Counted from the first letter of the stretch, positions 1 to 10,892 are shown. The stretch is 64,000 nucleotides of DNA from Dryococelus australis (GCA_029891345.1 CM057002.1:16320295-16384294), one strand, 5' to 3'. The notes: generated by a model from the sequence alone, not told the origin. Program-made: numbers and translations.

Positions 1-420
1 GTTCCACCCAAGACTGACACCACTCAAGACTGACACCACTCAAGGCTGACACCACCCAAGACTGACACCACCCAAGATTGACTCCACCCAAAACTGACTC
101 CACCTAAGACTGACACCACCCAAGACTGACACCACCCAAGACTGACACCACCCAAGGCTGACTCCACTTAAGATTGGTTCCACCCAAGACTGACACCACT
201 CAAGACTGACACCACTCAAGGCTGACACCACCCAAGACTGACACCATCAAAGACTGACTCCACCCAAGACTAACACCATCCGAGACTGACTCCACCCAAG
301 ACTGACTCCACCCAAGACTGACTCCACCCAAGACTGACACCATCCAAGACTGACACCACCCAAGACTGACTCCACCCAAGACTGATTCAACCCAAGACTG
401 ACTCCATCCAAGACTGGCGC
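1..420. repeat. 16-bp minisatellite
   Basis: About 26 head-to-tail units of a 16-base motif, CAAGACTGACACCACC, with variants such as GACTGACTCCACC and GGCTGACACC. Because three units make 48 bases, the minus strand stays open and gives a fake 16-residue peptide repeat; I do not read it as a gene. The array starts at or before base 1, so its full length is unknown. Confidence 0.95.
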
Positions 421-744
421 GCACTTTCAAGTTACCATGCATGCTGAAAATATTGTTTTAGAGTCCTCCAATATAGTTTAAAACGGCCTTTTAAGAGTGC
501 CTTATCTTAAAACATACTAGCCGCACAAGAATCAAACTACGATAGGAGCCTGTATTAAACTAAGCTACAGACATTTAATTAACAGTATGTTAGGGTCTCC
601 GCTGAAAACACGCAGCACTACGAGAACACTGCTCGCTAGTTCAGAGCCCTGCGCATAGCGGAGATTGCGATCTTGTAGCGCATGCCAGTGTAACCCTTAT
701 AGCACCCGCGCTTCTCGGCCAAGAACCGGATAAAAAATGGGGTG
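421..744. other. no recognisable feature
   Basis: Unique-looking sequence between the minisatellite and the first dispersed repeat. I see no conserved coding, no tRNA-like boxes and no clear inverted repeat here. Confidence 0.4.
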
Positions 745-1347
745 TGGCTATGTTGGGGACATGGCCGTTTGTTTTGCGTGAATACGTCTACGTTGACGCG
801 CTCAGATGCCTTGAGGTTTATTTTACGTTGCCAGCACCGCTTCACTTGATCGTATGGGATTTTACGGGTATCACTGGATTGCTTTTGAGATGCTCTTTAC
901 AACCGTATACGATTTCTGTATTTCGACTTGGCTTTTTGACGTGTACAGTACTTTATACATTAGACTCATACGATTTCACCATAACCACGCCACACAAATG
1001 TTTTTATTCACGGAATCGATTGATATTGATGAGAGCTGTCGATTGTACTTAAACGAGCGTCGTAGCTTCTCCTAGTCAAAAGTTATACTACGCGGAAGTT
1101 ACGAGACGCGGCGAAACGAACACAAAATTGCGCCCCCCGCCATGCGCAATGCTTGCTTTGCAGTCCTCGCTCAACTTAACGTATTCTTTGATACTTTGGC
1201 AATCGAGTGGTGTAACTGAATTTTGAACGTAGACGATAGAGTCGGAGCTGCAATGCCAAATTTATTCCCCGATTTCGTTATCATCGGATTTTCTGGATTA
1301 TCTCCCACAATGGTTGCAAATTTAAAGACGTATTCACGTCTAAATGA
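745..1347 (+). repeat. dispersed repeat R1, copy 1
   Basis: This block is repeated in inverted orientation at 7304-7972. Matching stretches include the conceptual peptide FRLGFLT in both copies, the segment around TACTACGCGGAAGTTACGAG, and the far end with GACGTATTCACGTC. Both copies can be translated for roughly 65 similar residues, but I do not recognise a protein and the rest of the block is not open. It is probably a fragment of an old transposable element of unknown class. Confidence 0.75.
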
Positions 1348-1959
1348 TGCAACGAGGAGAAGTATAGTATAGATCTCCCGGTGTGAGGCCGGGACTTCGG
1401 AGCAACTCGCGGGTTGCTGTGAGGCGGCTGGTACTAAGGAGAACCGCCCCCTTACTTTCACAACACTGGCTAGCCACAATGAGCAGTAGGCGGGCGCTGT
1501 ACCTGCTGCGGGTTTCGCAGCCGCTGCTGTTCGCGAGTACATGCCCCGCCTTCACCAGTCTCGCCCATTGGCACACTTTTTATTGTGCAACGTGTTTGTT
1601 TCCGCCTCCCTGTTGCGAGATCAGCGCAATGTCTCAGGGCTTCGAGACACGCTGAATGCCGTTCTGTCGGTTAATTACCCCTCGACCCTTCGAGCGCTAC
1701 TGACATGAAACAACGTGGCGCGAATTCAACTGAGTTGAATGAAGTTTGCCGTTAGCATTACCACATACGCATTCTTCGAAGACACGGGCGAAGAAATGTT
1801 TCTTCACCAGCACGATTCATAATTTCTTCTCTGAAACATACTAATATATCAGCAGTACTCAAAGTGTAAACTACTCAAATGAGCAGCATGGACTGTGTAT
1901 TATTCTATGTAGGAAAGAGCATTTGGTATCATAGTAAGCTTTCCCGGAGTTGTGTGAAT
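1348..1959. other. no recognisable feature
   Basis: The stretch at 1380-1660 is somewhat GC-rich and has short open frames on both strands with no family resemblance. Nothing else is visible. Confidence 0.4.
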
Positions 1960-2065
1960 CAATAGGACAGTTGTAAATGGCGATACAGAGACCATGCAAC
2001 AGAACTGGTGGTCATGTAGTCGTGAATATAGGCGACTCTCTTATAGCTTGTCTTAATTGTCAGTC
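1960..2065 (+). repeat. short dispersed repeat R2, copy 1
   Basis: About 100 bases resemble 13449-13555 in the same orientation: both have CAATAGGACA, then AGAGACCA, then GAATATAGGC and a shared CTTGTCTT. The divergence is high, so this is an old repeat of unknown class. Confidence 0.5.
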
Positions 2066-2266
2066 AATCTGTACCCGCGGAAGTAAGGGAGGGTGGGCTT
2101 ACTGGCCCACTTTGACCCTTACGGACTTGTGTCATAAGGGCGAGATGCATTTGGGATGCACTTTTGTTTCCGTTTGCCCCTCCCTCCACCGTGGTGGTAA
2201 CCCAGGGACTTGTCTGAGTGGTTCACCTTCTCCCCGCCCCCCCCCCCTTGTATGTTGACGGGTTCC

Positions 2267-3050
2267 CGACCCCCATGCATTCAATAGCCCTTGGGTCAAA
2301 CTTGCTAGACGGCTCGACTCTAATCCAAGCCCTACACCCAAATACCTTCAGCCTCTGCAGCCCCTCCTCAGTAATCCCTTTACCTGATCACATTTCATAT
2401 GGAATCTTGTCTGCAATAGCCTTACTGGTACACAGATTACGTATGAAGCATGCAGTGTTTACAGCCTCTGCCCACAAGTATGTGGGAACACCAGATTGTA
2501 TCAGCATGCTCCTTGTCATTTCCATTAGTGCCCTATTCTGTCTTTCTGCCACGCCGTTTTGTTTAGGGTACCTAGGCACAGTTACCCTGTGCACAATTCC
2601 ATTCGCTTGCAAAAACCTCCGAAAATTACTACTATAATATCCCCCCCTCCATCAGATTACAAATCTTATATCTTTACACTCTGAGCATTCTACACCTCAG
2701 CCTTGAACGAAATTCATCGTGACACTCTTTCCGTGCAAAAATTTAACCTTAACAAACCTGAAAAAATCATCTCGGAAGGTTAAAACATACCTTGCACGTC
2801 CAACCGAACATGGACGAAGCTCGCCCATTCAATCACTGTGAACCAATCCTAGCGGGTTTACAGTGTACCTGTTGCCTTTCCTCGGGAAAGGAACCTTCGT
2901 CATCTTTCCCTTGATGCACACTTCACACATAAGTTGAACTAAGATCAGTCAACCCTGGAATTTTCACAAGTGCTGCCTCATGTAGATGACCAAGCCTCTC
3001 GTGCCACACTGTGACTGCTCATAGTGCGACTGCATCTATTACTTCTTGCT
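2267..3050 (-). pseudogene. copia pre-integrase and integrase core, broken
   Basis: Integrase would insert the element cDNA into host DNA. Reading leftwards on the minus strand I see the pre-integrase motif VWHERLGHLHEAAL near 3010-2970, then CEVCIKGKM near 2930, GLVHSD, and the core segment YPKQNGVAERQNRALMEM at about 2580-2520. After PYEM a stop (2388-2390) sits where the family usually has tryptophan. The same frame then continues with LKVFGCRAWIRVE and KFDPRA, typical of the end of the copia integrase core. A second stop follows GLVHSD near 2870. The gene ends at the truncation point, so it can make no enzyme. Confidence 0.88.
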
Positions 3051-3159
3051 TCCACTGCTGCTCCTTTGCTGCTATCACACTTCTTGATTCCAACTTGTTA
3101 ACAGTCTCAAGTAAGTAAATTCCACCATTTTCCTTTGCGGAAAAGACACTTGCTCTTTC

Positions 3160-3861
3160 TTATGTTTCAGTGTCCACACCCATAGCACAATTTCCATCAA
3201 ATTCAGTATTGATACCCTTGTTGGCACGGTATCTCACGGATAATAGATTATTTTCCAAGTCAGGTACAAATAGAACACCACTCAACCCTAGAGTCCACCC
3301 ACCACATTCATCTGTCATTCTGATGTATACAGAACCAATACCCTTTACAGCCGCTTCACCTTTCCCACATCTAACACTTCCACCTAGTTCCCTAAATGTT
3401 ACAAACACTGAGCGCAAAGGAGTCATGTGGTCTGATGAGCCAGAAGCTAACACCCACATTGTCGGTTCAAATCTGCAAAATAATGTTCTACCAGCAATGC
3501 ATCCTTTAAATTTGTTCTGCCAAACATTAACATTACCATTCCCTTTTTCATTCTGATCATCTCCACTCTTCTTTGATGCTTCATAGGACTTTCGTTCTTC
3601 ACAGTTTGCAGAAATATGTCCAAGCTTGCCACATGAAAAATGCTTTACTGGACTGCCCATCCGGTTATTGTTGCGCTGTTTAGAAACATGACCCCACACA
3701 CCATAGTTATAACATTTCAAGTTAGTCTTTCCACCTCTGTAACCTTGAAAACCACTACCTCTGTTATGCTGGTGTGCCGCTCTTAGAGTTGGACTATGTT
3801 CTTCTGCAATGTTTCTACCTCGCAGTAGCCTCTGATTTGCATGTTGTGTTCTAGCACTCAA
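3160..3861 (-). pseudogene. copia gag C-terminus (zinc knuckles) and protease, inactivated
   Basis: A 233-codon open stretch. Around residues 50-90 there are two CCHC-like knuckles, both damaged. The first reads CYNYGVWGHVSKQR (second and fourth ligands lost). The second reads HFSCGKLGHISANC (first cysteine now histidine). The aspartic protease follows: the usual DSGxSDHMT signature appears as ASGSSDHMT, so the catalytic aspartate is alanine. GVLFVPDLENNLLSV, a conserved copia segment, comes after it. Known role: the knuckles bind element RNA and the protease matures the polyprotein. The start shown is only the first in-frame methionine of the open stretch. Confidence 0.88.
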
Positions 3862-3963
3862 TGTCCTAACCTCACTTTCAGTATTTTACTTTTCCATTTT
3901 CAACCTTTTCTCTTCAAGCAGTAACTTGCTCTTGACATTTCTTACGTTAATTACTTCTTCATT

Positions 3964-4392
3964 TTATTCCAAACTTCTTACCATAATCTCATACTTTTCC
4001 TTGGGCAATCTCCGTAACATAAAAGCAGCAACAGTTTTGTCTGTAAAAGGCATACCACCTTCAGCCAACTGATGACACCAATTTTCGATTTCATCCATGT
4101 ATTCTCTCATTGATACTTCTTCTCTCTTCTTATATACACAAAGTTCTTCCAGAACTGTAACTAAGTGCATCTTACCCGCGTTTCAGTGTATCTCCTTTAT
4201 CAGCTCCCATGCTTCTCTCGCCATCGTACAATATCTGATGGCATTAAGCGACGTGTCGTCCACCACAGTTTTAATGAAGTACAGAGCATCTTGATTCTTA
4301 TTTTGTTGCTCAGGAGTCCAATCAGCTTCGTCGTCCGGAAGATATTCTGTAATAGCCTCCACTAACCTTATTTGCCCCAAAGCAGTTTTCAC
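3964..4392 (-). pseudogene. copia gag N-terminal region (UBN2-like), broken
   Basis: Two adjacent open pieces (4392-4183 and 4170-3964), separated by a break, together resemble the N-terminal half of copia-type Gag. Typical segments are the WTPEQQNKNQDAL region, VDDTSLNAI, AREAWE, then VYKKREEVSMREYMDE, WCHQLAEGG and MLRRLPKEKYE. Gag forms the particle that packages element RNA. The break and a further gap before the zinc knuckles show decay. The first piece begins with ATG about 180 bases downstream of the primer binding site. Confidence 0.85.
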
Positions 4393-4569
4393 TCGTTCAC
4401 TTCAATGTGTGTAATTTGACTCTGTAAGAATCGGTACAATGTGGCGATTTCTTCCAGCTGCCATCTTCCAAGCGTACCCTTTCTTCCTTCGCCACAAATT
4501 CAGCCAAACATCGAACACCTGTATACCGATTTTATTCACCCTAAAGCTGTCACTACATAATTCGGAATC

Positions 4570-4583
4570 CTGGGCCCATAACC
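4570..4583 (-). other. primer binding site for internal initiator tRNA-Met
   Basis: On the minus strand these bases read GGTTATGGGCCCAG. This is complementary to the anticodon-arm region of initiator tRNA-Met, as in Drosophila copia, which primes from a tRNA half-molecule. It directly abuts the LTR end at 4584, where a primer site should be. Confidence 0.85.
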
Positions 4584-4795
4584 TGTTATTGGGTCCCTGC
4601 AGCTATGGGTGAAGTAAATCATAACACCAAGTTTACTATACTCGTTTATTTGACAAATACGAGACACCGCACCTTTTGCCATTACGACACAACATTTGAT
4701 ACAAGAAGAAACATCGCGCTAACCTACAAAAATATAGATAACAAAATTCCAACTTAAAACAACTGTTACCAATTCATAGGCTAACAGGTATAACA
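4584..4795 (-). repeat. copia-type 5' LTR (212 bp)
   Basis: On the minus strand the block starts TGTTATACC and ends CAATAACA, giving 6-base inverted ends TGTTAT/ATAACA. It is followed at once by the primer binding site. An AAATAAACGAG stretch near its 3' part could be the polyadenylation signal. No second LTR is present, so insertion age and target duplication cannot be read. Confidence 0.82.
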
Positions 4796-4979
4796 ACTAA
4801 AGTTGGAAGTGGATAGAGTTCTGTTTTTTCCGTAAACATCACAATGCAGATAACCCTGCATTTACCAATGCCTGAAATGGATCCTCGTGATATAATTTGG
4901 TGGAAGACAGTTCCAGTACATGAAGGTGTTGTTAATCAGATTGCTACAATTAGTATTTAGTCATTGCCTGTTTTGTTTT

Positions 4980-5610
4980 TTTTACAAGCTTTTATTTAAC
5001 TTGCCTTTTCAGTTTATTTGTACGTTCGGGTGAAATCTTGCAAGTGATTTTTGGCCCACTTATAGGTATTCAATCGAGCTGAAACTTGGTATACATATAG
5101 AAACCCGATGACAAGGCAATAATATGGTGACAACGATCTGGTGCTGCAGCCAGGATCATCTCCTCACGAGGGAACTCCTCAACGGTTAATAGTATTGACT
5201 CGAGTTTGGGCTCATTTGATTGCACGTGATGAGACCTTTGGAGGTAGATGGTCAGTAAGGCCTGGTGATGAATTCGGAAAGTGGTCATAGGAACTTCATC
5301 AAAGCTAAACGTGGAATCTTCGAGTTTGGGCTCATTTGACTAGGTAAGTCGACCGTTAATTTTAATTTCACTTGTATGCATGTGGATGTGTTTAGGTCAA
5401 ATATTGCAAGTCGATCTTAAACCACTTCCCGTTATCCAATTGAGCTGAAATTTCGCATACACGTGTAGTTCCCATGACAATACATGTGAAGGTACCACTG
5501 AGCTGATCTGATGATGTAGCTGGAAGTTACAAGCTTTTATGTAACTTCACGCGTATGTACATATGTTAAACCACTTCCTGTTATCCAATTGAGCTCGCTG
5601 CAGCAATGTT
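4980..5610 (+). repeat. degenerate repeated module (3 partial units)
   Basis: A module containing TCCAATTGAGCTGAAA, a CATGACAA segment, GAGCTGATCTGATGATG-like sequence, TTACAAGCTTTTAT and TCGAGTTTGGGCTCATTTGA recurs in partial copies at about 5040-5345, 5345-5520 and 5520-5610, with a fragment near 5885-5945. Units are diverged and of unequal length. I cannot assign a class. Confidence 0.65.
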
Positions 5611-6060
5611 GCCAGACCTTCCTGTCTTTGACTTTCGTCCTTGTGTGGGTGGCACAAGCCTGCCTCGATCAGGCAGGGTGGCTTGGTGGGTCCGATCAGC
5701 TGTGCTCGTATACACACACAGAGTCGATTTGCGTCGTTATCTAGTGTATTAATGTTGGTTTTTTCATATTACGTAACTATTGCATTTTGCATAAATGTTT
5801 TAGTATGTTGGGGAAATTTTATGAGAAACTTCGATGTCTTGGAAATGCTGATTTAAATTAATTTCTCTCTTCTTGTAGTAAATGTATCGAGTTTGGCCTC
5901 GTTGGACTTGTCTCGACGAGTAATTTTATTTTTGTAGATGGTGACCAGGGTCTGTAGCAAATATATAGCAACGCACATTAACATACAAAGTTTGTCCCGA
6001 GATATGCATTGCTACATACTATTACAAAAAAAATTGGTGAAACTAAAAAGTGAAAAATAA
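5611..6060. other. no gene; fragment of the preceding repeat
   Basis: Apart from a fragment near 5885-5945 (TCGAGTTTGGCCTCGTTGGA) that resembles the repeated module to the left, I see nothing recognisable. Confidence 0.4.
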
Positions 6061-6498
6061 AATAACTGTAAAAAACTTCTAAAAGCAAGCTTTTATTTAT
6101 AAATGTACTAAAAAAAAGAAAAATAATTATAGTAATTACACAATTTGTAGAACTTGGAAGATGTGGTCGAACAGCCTTAATAAACTTCACTACAAATTTA
6201 TGTTTGTATCGATTTTATCTAGTATATAAAAGCTTGGCGCAATATAGAACGTATACCTAATTTTCGTAAGCGTAGTAAGCACATATCTTGCGTAAGGCTC
6301 TTGAATATTTGCGCCAAGCTTTTATATAGCCTACTAAATATAAATTGATACAAACCGATTGATTTGTAGTAAAGTTTATTACGGCTGTTCGACCACATCT
6401 TACAAGTTCTACAAATTGTGTAATTACTATGATTATTTTTCTCATTTTAGTACATTCATAAATAAAAGCTTGGTTTTAAAAGTTTTTTTACAGTTATT
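6061..6498. mobile_element. fold-back (snap-back) element
   Basis: Left arm 6061-6242 and right arm 6310-6498 are reverse complements with small differences, around a 67-base spacer. Shared landmarks are AATAACTGTAAAAAAC/GTTTTTTTACAGTTATT at the outer ends, the AAGATGTGGTCGAACAGC segment in mid-arm, and AAAGCTTGGCGC/GCGCCAAGCTTT next to the spacer. It has no coding capacity. It resembles fold-back DNA transposons or a large hairpin MITE. Confidence 0.85.
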
Positions 6499-6499
6499 T

Positions 6500-6862
6500 C
6501 ATTAATTATGTTATATATATGTGTGTGTGGCGAATGAGTATCTGGGTTTTCTCAGAGTGCTCCCATATCACGAAGATGAAATGCGATTACGAAGGTTCCG
6601 CCTTTGACCTAAACGAACATGGTACCGCGATCTGCATCATCGCTAACTGGTTGTCACCAGTAGCGATTCTGCGATTGACGAAGCTGAAGACTTGGTCAAG
6701 GTCTTATGATTTTTCAGCGAATTTAAAATTTTCTAAAAAAACGAAGTCTTTTTTTTAAGAGTAGAATTTGATCGACATATTGACAAAGTTTAAGGTTAAG
6801 GTCAAGGATAACAATTTTCATTATAAAAACTTCTGAAATTTCCACACTATTACAAATTATCA
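6500..6862. other. no recognisable feature
   Basis: AT-rich unique-looking sequence with no coding similarity that I can see. Confidence 0.4.
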
Positions 6863-6930
6863 GGTTGGTCGAGCGGTCTACGACTCTGGATTTAAGCTCT
6901 GGTTACTTGTAAGATGAGCGTTGGTGGCAA
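6863..6930 (+). pseudogene. tRNA-Leu-like fragment
   Basis: The sequence GGTTGGTCGAGCGGTCTACG, then a stem with the loop TTTAAGC, looks like the 5' half of a class II tRNA-Leu with anticodon UAA. The T-arm box GGTTCGANNCC is missing. I read it as a tRNA-derived relic or SINE head, not a working tRNA gene. Confidence 0.5.
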
Positions 6931-7303
6931 ATAATTTTCAGCCATATAAGTAGTAGGCCATAGTTTCTTCTGATCCAGGAACAGGAGCCGGAGTCGGGTC
7001 CGATCGACCGCCATCTTGGAATTTCTTCCGTTTATCTCTCAAAATCGCTAGTTTTACTCCAAAAATCTCTTCAGAAATCAATTATTTTTATCCAAAATGC
7101 ACTTTTTTCCCCCCTCAAAATTTCCGGTTTTTCCAAAAGTTTGTGCAAAAATTTCCAATTTTTCCCAGAGCAGGTGAGATGGATTAGCGACCCATTGGTA
7201 CGCTCTCTCAATAGCTCGAGCAGTAACGATGCAGACCAGAAACAACCAGGTAACACAGTACATATTTGTATTTGCGGACTGATGCAGTCCATTCGCGTTT
7301 CTT

Positions 7304-7972
7304 CACACTTTTGATGTGAATACGTCTTTAAATTTGCAACTATAGTGGGAGGAAACCCAGAAAATCCGATGATAACAAAATCGAGGGATGCAGTATGGCA
7401 TTGCAGGTCCTAACCTATCGTCTACATTCTAAATTTAATTACACCACTCGATTGTCAAAGGATCAAAGAATATGTTACGTTGAGTGAGGACTGCGAAGCA
7501 TCGCGCGCACCGTAAGGTGAAGAGGGGAAAAAAAAGGGGGGGGGGGGGGGGGGGGTTGAAATTCTGAGTTCGTTTCGCCGCGTCTCATAACTTCCGCGTA
7601 GTATAACTTTTAACTAGGAGAAGCTACGACGCTCGTTTAGGTTCCAATCGACAGCTCTCGTCAAGATCAGTCGATTGCGTGTATAAACACATTTGTGTGG
7701 CGTGGCTGTGGTGAGATTGTATGAGTTTAATGTAAAGAATTAAGAAAACGTAACACTATGTCGGCCTATACTCGTCAAAAAGCCAAGTCGAAATACAGAA
7801 ATCGTATACGGTTGGAAATAGCATCTCAAAAATAATCCAGTGATACCCATAAAACCCCATATGATCGAGTGAAGCGGTGCAGGGAACGCAAAATAAACAT
7901 CAAGGCGTCCGAGCGCGTCAACGTTGACGTATTCACGCAAAACAAACGGCCGTGTCCCCAACACAGCCCCCC
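7304..7972 (-). repeat. dispersed repeat R1, copy 2 (inverted)
   Basis: Reverse-complement counterpart of 745-1347. It contains the same TTCCGCGTAGTATAACTTTT and GTATACGATTTCTG landmarks in reverse order. It carries a 20-base G run at 7536-7555 that is absent from copy 1, and a C run lies at its outer edge near 7969. Confidence 0.75.
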
Positions 7973-8119
7973 CCCCCCCAATTTTTTGAATCAAACACTT
8001 TTTTAATATGCCATTTATCACAAACATTGCTTGTGTAAACATAAAAGTAACTTGTTTTTAGTTAAATAGAAATGTTATCTACATTTTATATACAACTATT
8101 AAAATTACATTTATAGGCT

Positions 8120-8352
8120 AATTGACATGAATATTAACAATGGGAAAGTAGGTTTGTTGGTAATGCCTGGTAAGAAATACTTCTTATGCAAAATATTACT
8201 TCACTGGGCGCGCACGAATGATGTGCGTCGTCCCTTTGGTGTAGTTTTCTTGATTCGGTTAAACTTTGTTTGCATCATGCGGATGAATATCCTGGAAGTA
8301 GAACTTAAGCATGGTTTCAGAAAATTTGGTAGTAACCGTGAATGGACTATAT
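8120..8352 (+). mobile_element. MITE-B, right part
   Basis: The stretch resembles the right half of the element at 17124-17540: both share AATATCCTGGAAGTAGAACTT, a GTTTCA segment and the terminal GGACTATA. The left end is not recognisable. The right end GGACTA is followed by TA, as in other family members. Confidence 0.7.
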
Positions 8353-8370
8353 ATGGCATATTTCCATACG

Positions 8371-8525
8371 AGAATCGTGGCGGACGATGCCGTTGTTCAG
8401 CGGGTTTTCTCAGGGATCTCCTGTTTCCCCCGCCCCTTCATTCCGGCGCTGCTTCATACTCACCTCAATTACCCTCATCGGCTCTCAATACCTCGATGAT
8501 AAGAGCCGCCCAAATATCTTCGTTA
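8371..8525 (+). mobile_element. SINE S1 body fragment
   Basis: It carries the body of the S1 family (GGGTTTTCTCAGGGATCTCC, then CCCGCC, a TCATTCCGGCGCTGC segment, CTCATCGGCTCTCAAT, AAGAGCCGCCCAAAT). The tRNA-like head is missing. Confidence 0.75.
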
Positions 8526-8849
8526 TATCCATTACTCATTTCCATACGACGTATGGTTTAAAAAAAGGCCCATTACACTTTGGGGAATTTACCAAGTTTT
8601 TTTTACAGTCTAGCAGCAGGAGGTGCACAATGGCTGTGTCCTTGGCCGTGGAGGAAGACCAACCACACAGGTTGTGTCAGTTCCGTGGTGCCACTCGCAG
8701 CGGGGGTGGAGTCGTTTCCCCAACATAATGGAACATTAAAAACTGAAGTGCTGGTCTCCGCTCTCGCTATCGCATCGCATCGCATCGCATCTCCAGCACG
8801 CTTGACCTGCAGACAGGCCCGCTGTTGCGACAGCACAACTTCCGCCCCA

Positions 8850-8873
8850 GAAAAAAAAAAAAAAAAAAAAAAA
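8850..8873 (+). repeat. A-rich tract
   Basis: A homopolymer run of A, possibly the tail of a retroposed sequence. The preceding 300 bases show no recognisable source. Confidence 0.7.
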
Positions 8874-9029
8874 CTCGCGTTGTTCTGCTGTTAGCTCAGC
8901 GTTTCTGAAATTATACAAAAAAAAAAACCGTTATGGTCTTAAGAAGACTTAGGTACCTGAAACTTGAACTACGCGGAAGTGTGTTCGAAATACACTTTTT
9001 TTTTTTTTTACGAGACTACTTAACGTCTC

Positions 9030-9245
9030 TTGGTGCCGCGGTGGCTGAGAGGTTAACCTGCTCGCCTCCCAAGGCGAACCGCATGTGAGAATCGCGCCGG
9101 ACGATGCCGCTGGTCGACGGGTTTTCTCAGGGATCTACAGTTTCCCCCGCCCTTTCATTTCCGCGCCGCTCCATACTCTCCTCAATCACCCTCATCTGCT
9201 CTCAAGACCTCGCTGTTAAGAGCCGCCAAAATCTCTTCACCCGCC
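9030..9245 (+). mobile_element. SINE S1, near full length
   Basis: A tRNA-derived retroposon. The head has a Pol III A-box-like GGTGGCTGAGAGGTTAACC and the motif CTCGCCTCCCAAGGCGAACC. The B box seen in the copies at 16184 and 24588 is deleted. The body (GGTTTTCTCAGGGATC, AAGAGCCGCCAAAATC) matches the other S1 copies. Confidence 0.82.
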
Positions 9246-9290
9246 CTTATTTACGTCTCCTAAACATAACTATAGTCACTTCCACCTAAC

Positions 9291-9634
9291 GGCTGTTCAT
9301 AATAAAGTGAGCACTTTTGAAATCAACTTTAGAAAAAAGTCACTGCTCCTAACTGTATATATTTTAACGAGCGCACTGAGTGCCATGCGCCCAGTAAAGT
9401 TGGTAACGATGGAGGGAAAGAAGTTCCATAGATTAACGTCAAACTGTAAGAATTTGCAAATTTTTAAAATACTGACTTTCCTAATAACTTCAGTGCGTCA
9501 CTTGACTAACGTATGAATAAAGTGTTGTGGATCATGGCAATGTTAATTGTACGTATGGTGGAGGAATACTAAATGTGCATACAACCAAATTTTAAGCAGC
9601 GTTTTCAAAAGTGCTCAGTTTACCGTGAACAGCC
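9291..9634. mobile_element. MITE-A copy (344 bp)
   Basis: Terminal inverted repeats GGCTGTTCATAATAAAGTGA at the left and TTTACCGTGAACAGCC at the right, with GAGCACTTTTGAAA just inside. Internal landmarks shared with other copies are AGTAAAGTTGGTAACGATGG and ATGAATAAAGTG. TA follows the right end. There is no coding capacity; a Tc1/mariner-type transposase is the likely mobiliser. Confidence 0.88.
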
Positions 9635-10082
9635 TATATCTGCACTCGACTGTTTCGACAATGCTTCTCGTCAGGCCTCCAACTTCCTTTCTACAGTTCG
9701 ACCCCCGTTTCAAATAGTCTAGGAGTCACACCATGGTCGCACTCGGGTTCGATTACCGTCCAGACCATCGTTATTTCAGTTTCCCCAAGGTCTCTTCAGC
9801 AATCAGGCGACTGCCGCATTGGCTACATACTACAGGTCATATCCGCTTTCTTTGCCGTTCCTGATCGTCCGTGTAATTGGTTCCATTTCTAATGAATTCG
9901 CCCAGCGACACTGACGCGACCAAAAAATATAGAAATATTGATTTTGGCACTTTTCACGCACCCTTCTGATGTTTAACAGCTCACTTCGTATACATTTGTC
10001 TTGGTCGTCTGACTGTTAACTCTTTCATTCATAGTGGTCGTCTATATGTAGGACGTTGCGTAAGAAGTAGACTTGCATGTAT

Positions 10083-10260
10083 AGGCTGTTCACGGTAAAC
10101 TGAGCACATTTTAAAGCCCTTCTTAAGATCTAGTTGTATGCACATTGTGTATCCTTCCACCACATCTAAAATTAACACTGCCACGAGCCTGATCAATTTG
10201 TATTTTTTTTACAGATTTGCCTATTCTTACAATAATAGATAAGGACATGCAAAATTCGCG
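10083..10260 (+). mobile_element. MITE-A, partial copy
   Basis: The left end, GGCTGTTCACGGTAAACTGA preceded by TATA, is followed by the family interior (GATCTAGTTGTATGCAC, TCCTTCCACCA). The right terminal repeat is missing. Confidence 0.75.
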
Positions 10261-10469
10261 TTATTTTGTGGGTGCAGACTAAACCCCAAGTCGCTATATG
10301 CTTGTTTCACTTCTGCCATTGGCCGTTAACTTGTGTGTCAAGTTCCAGTGACGCTTTCAGCCAATAGCAAAGGCTCATCAGTTAGGAAACCAATAGTCAG
10401 TAAAGCGTTCACACAGGTACATGACGCTGTATAGTTGCGAGCAGCCAATGAAAGCATGAATTACGCTCA

Positions 10470-10892
10470 AGGCTGTTCACGATAAAGTGAGCACTTTTGA
10501 AATGAACCTTAGAAAAAAGTCACTGTCCCTGCCTGCGCAGGATTTTAACGGGCGTACTGAGTGACATTTGTACAGTAAAATTGGTAACACGGGATGGAAA
10601 GTAGCTCCATATCTTAGCGTCGAATAAAAAGTGTTAGGTAGCCATTTGTGATAACTTAAATTATTTCTTTCTGTTTCTATTGTTATTTTAATGCATCAAC
10701 CAGTAAAAATGAGCAGATTTCTAAAATATTTACTTTTCTAATAATTACGCAGTCTCACTTGTCTGACGCATGAATAAAGTGATGGAGCCCATGGCTATGT
10801 TAAGTTTACATAAGACTGATGAATACCCAACGTGCATAGAAGTAGATCTTAAGCAGGGTTTTCAAAAGTGCTTATTTTACCGTGAATAGTCT
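10470..10892. mobile_element. MITE-A copy (423 bp)
   Basis: Both ends are present: GGCTGTTCACGATAAAGTGA at the left and TTTTACCGTGAATAGTC at the right. The interior matches 9291-9634. The right end abuts MITE-B (from 10896) with only TATA between. Confidence 0.88.

Larger units (their letters stand above)
2267..4795 (-). mobile_element. Ty1/copia-type retrotransposon, 3' truncated
   Basis: Read on the minus strand the order is 5' LTR (4584-4795), primer binding site (4570-4583), gag, zinc knuckles, protease, pre-integrase and integrase core, ending near 2267. That is the copia order, with integrase before reverse transcriptase. Reverse transcriptase, RNase H and the 3' LTR are absent: homology stops inside integrase next to a C-run at 2237-2247. 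Stops, frameshifts and lost catalytic residues show the copy is dead. Confidence 0.9.

Noticed and set aside
1-442. Minus-strand open frames of 63 and 80 codons with a repeating SWVVSVLGGVSL-like peptide
   Set aside because: They arise because three 16-base units make a multiple of three; the frame has no independent support and is pure tandem repeat.
744-1052. 102-codon frame starting MAMLGTWPFVLREY
   Set aside because: A similar translation exists in the inverted copy at 7740-8042, but both are parts of repeat R1, with no known protein and breaks outside the shared part.
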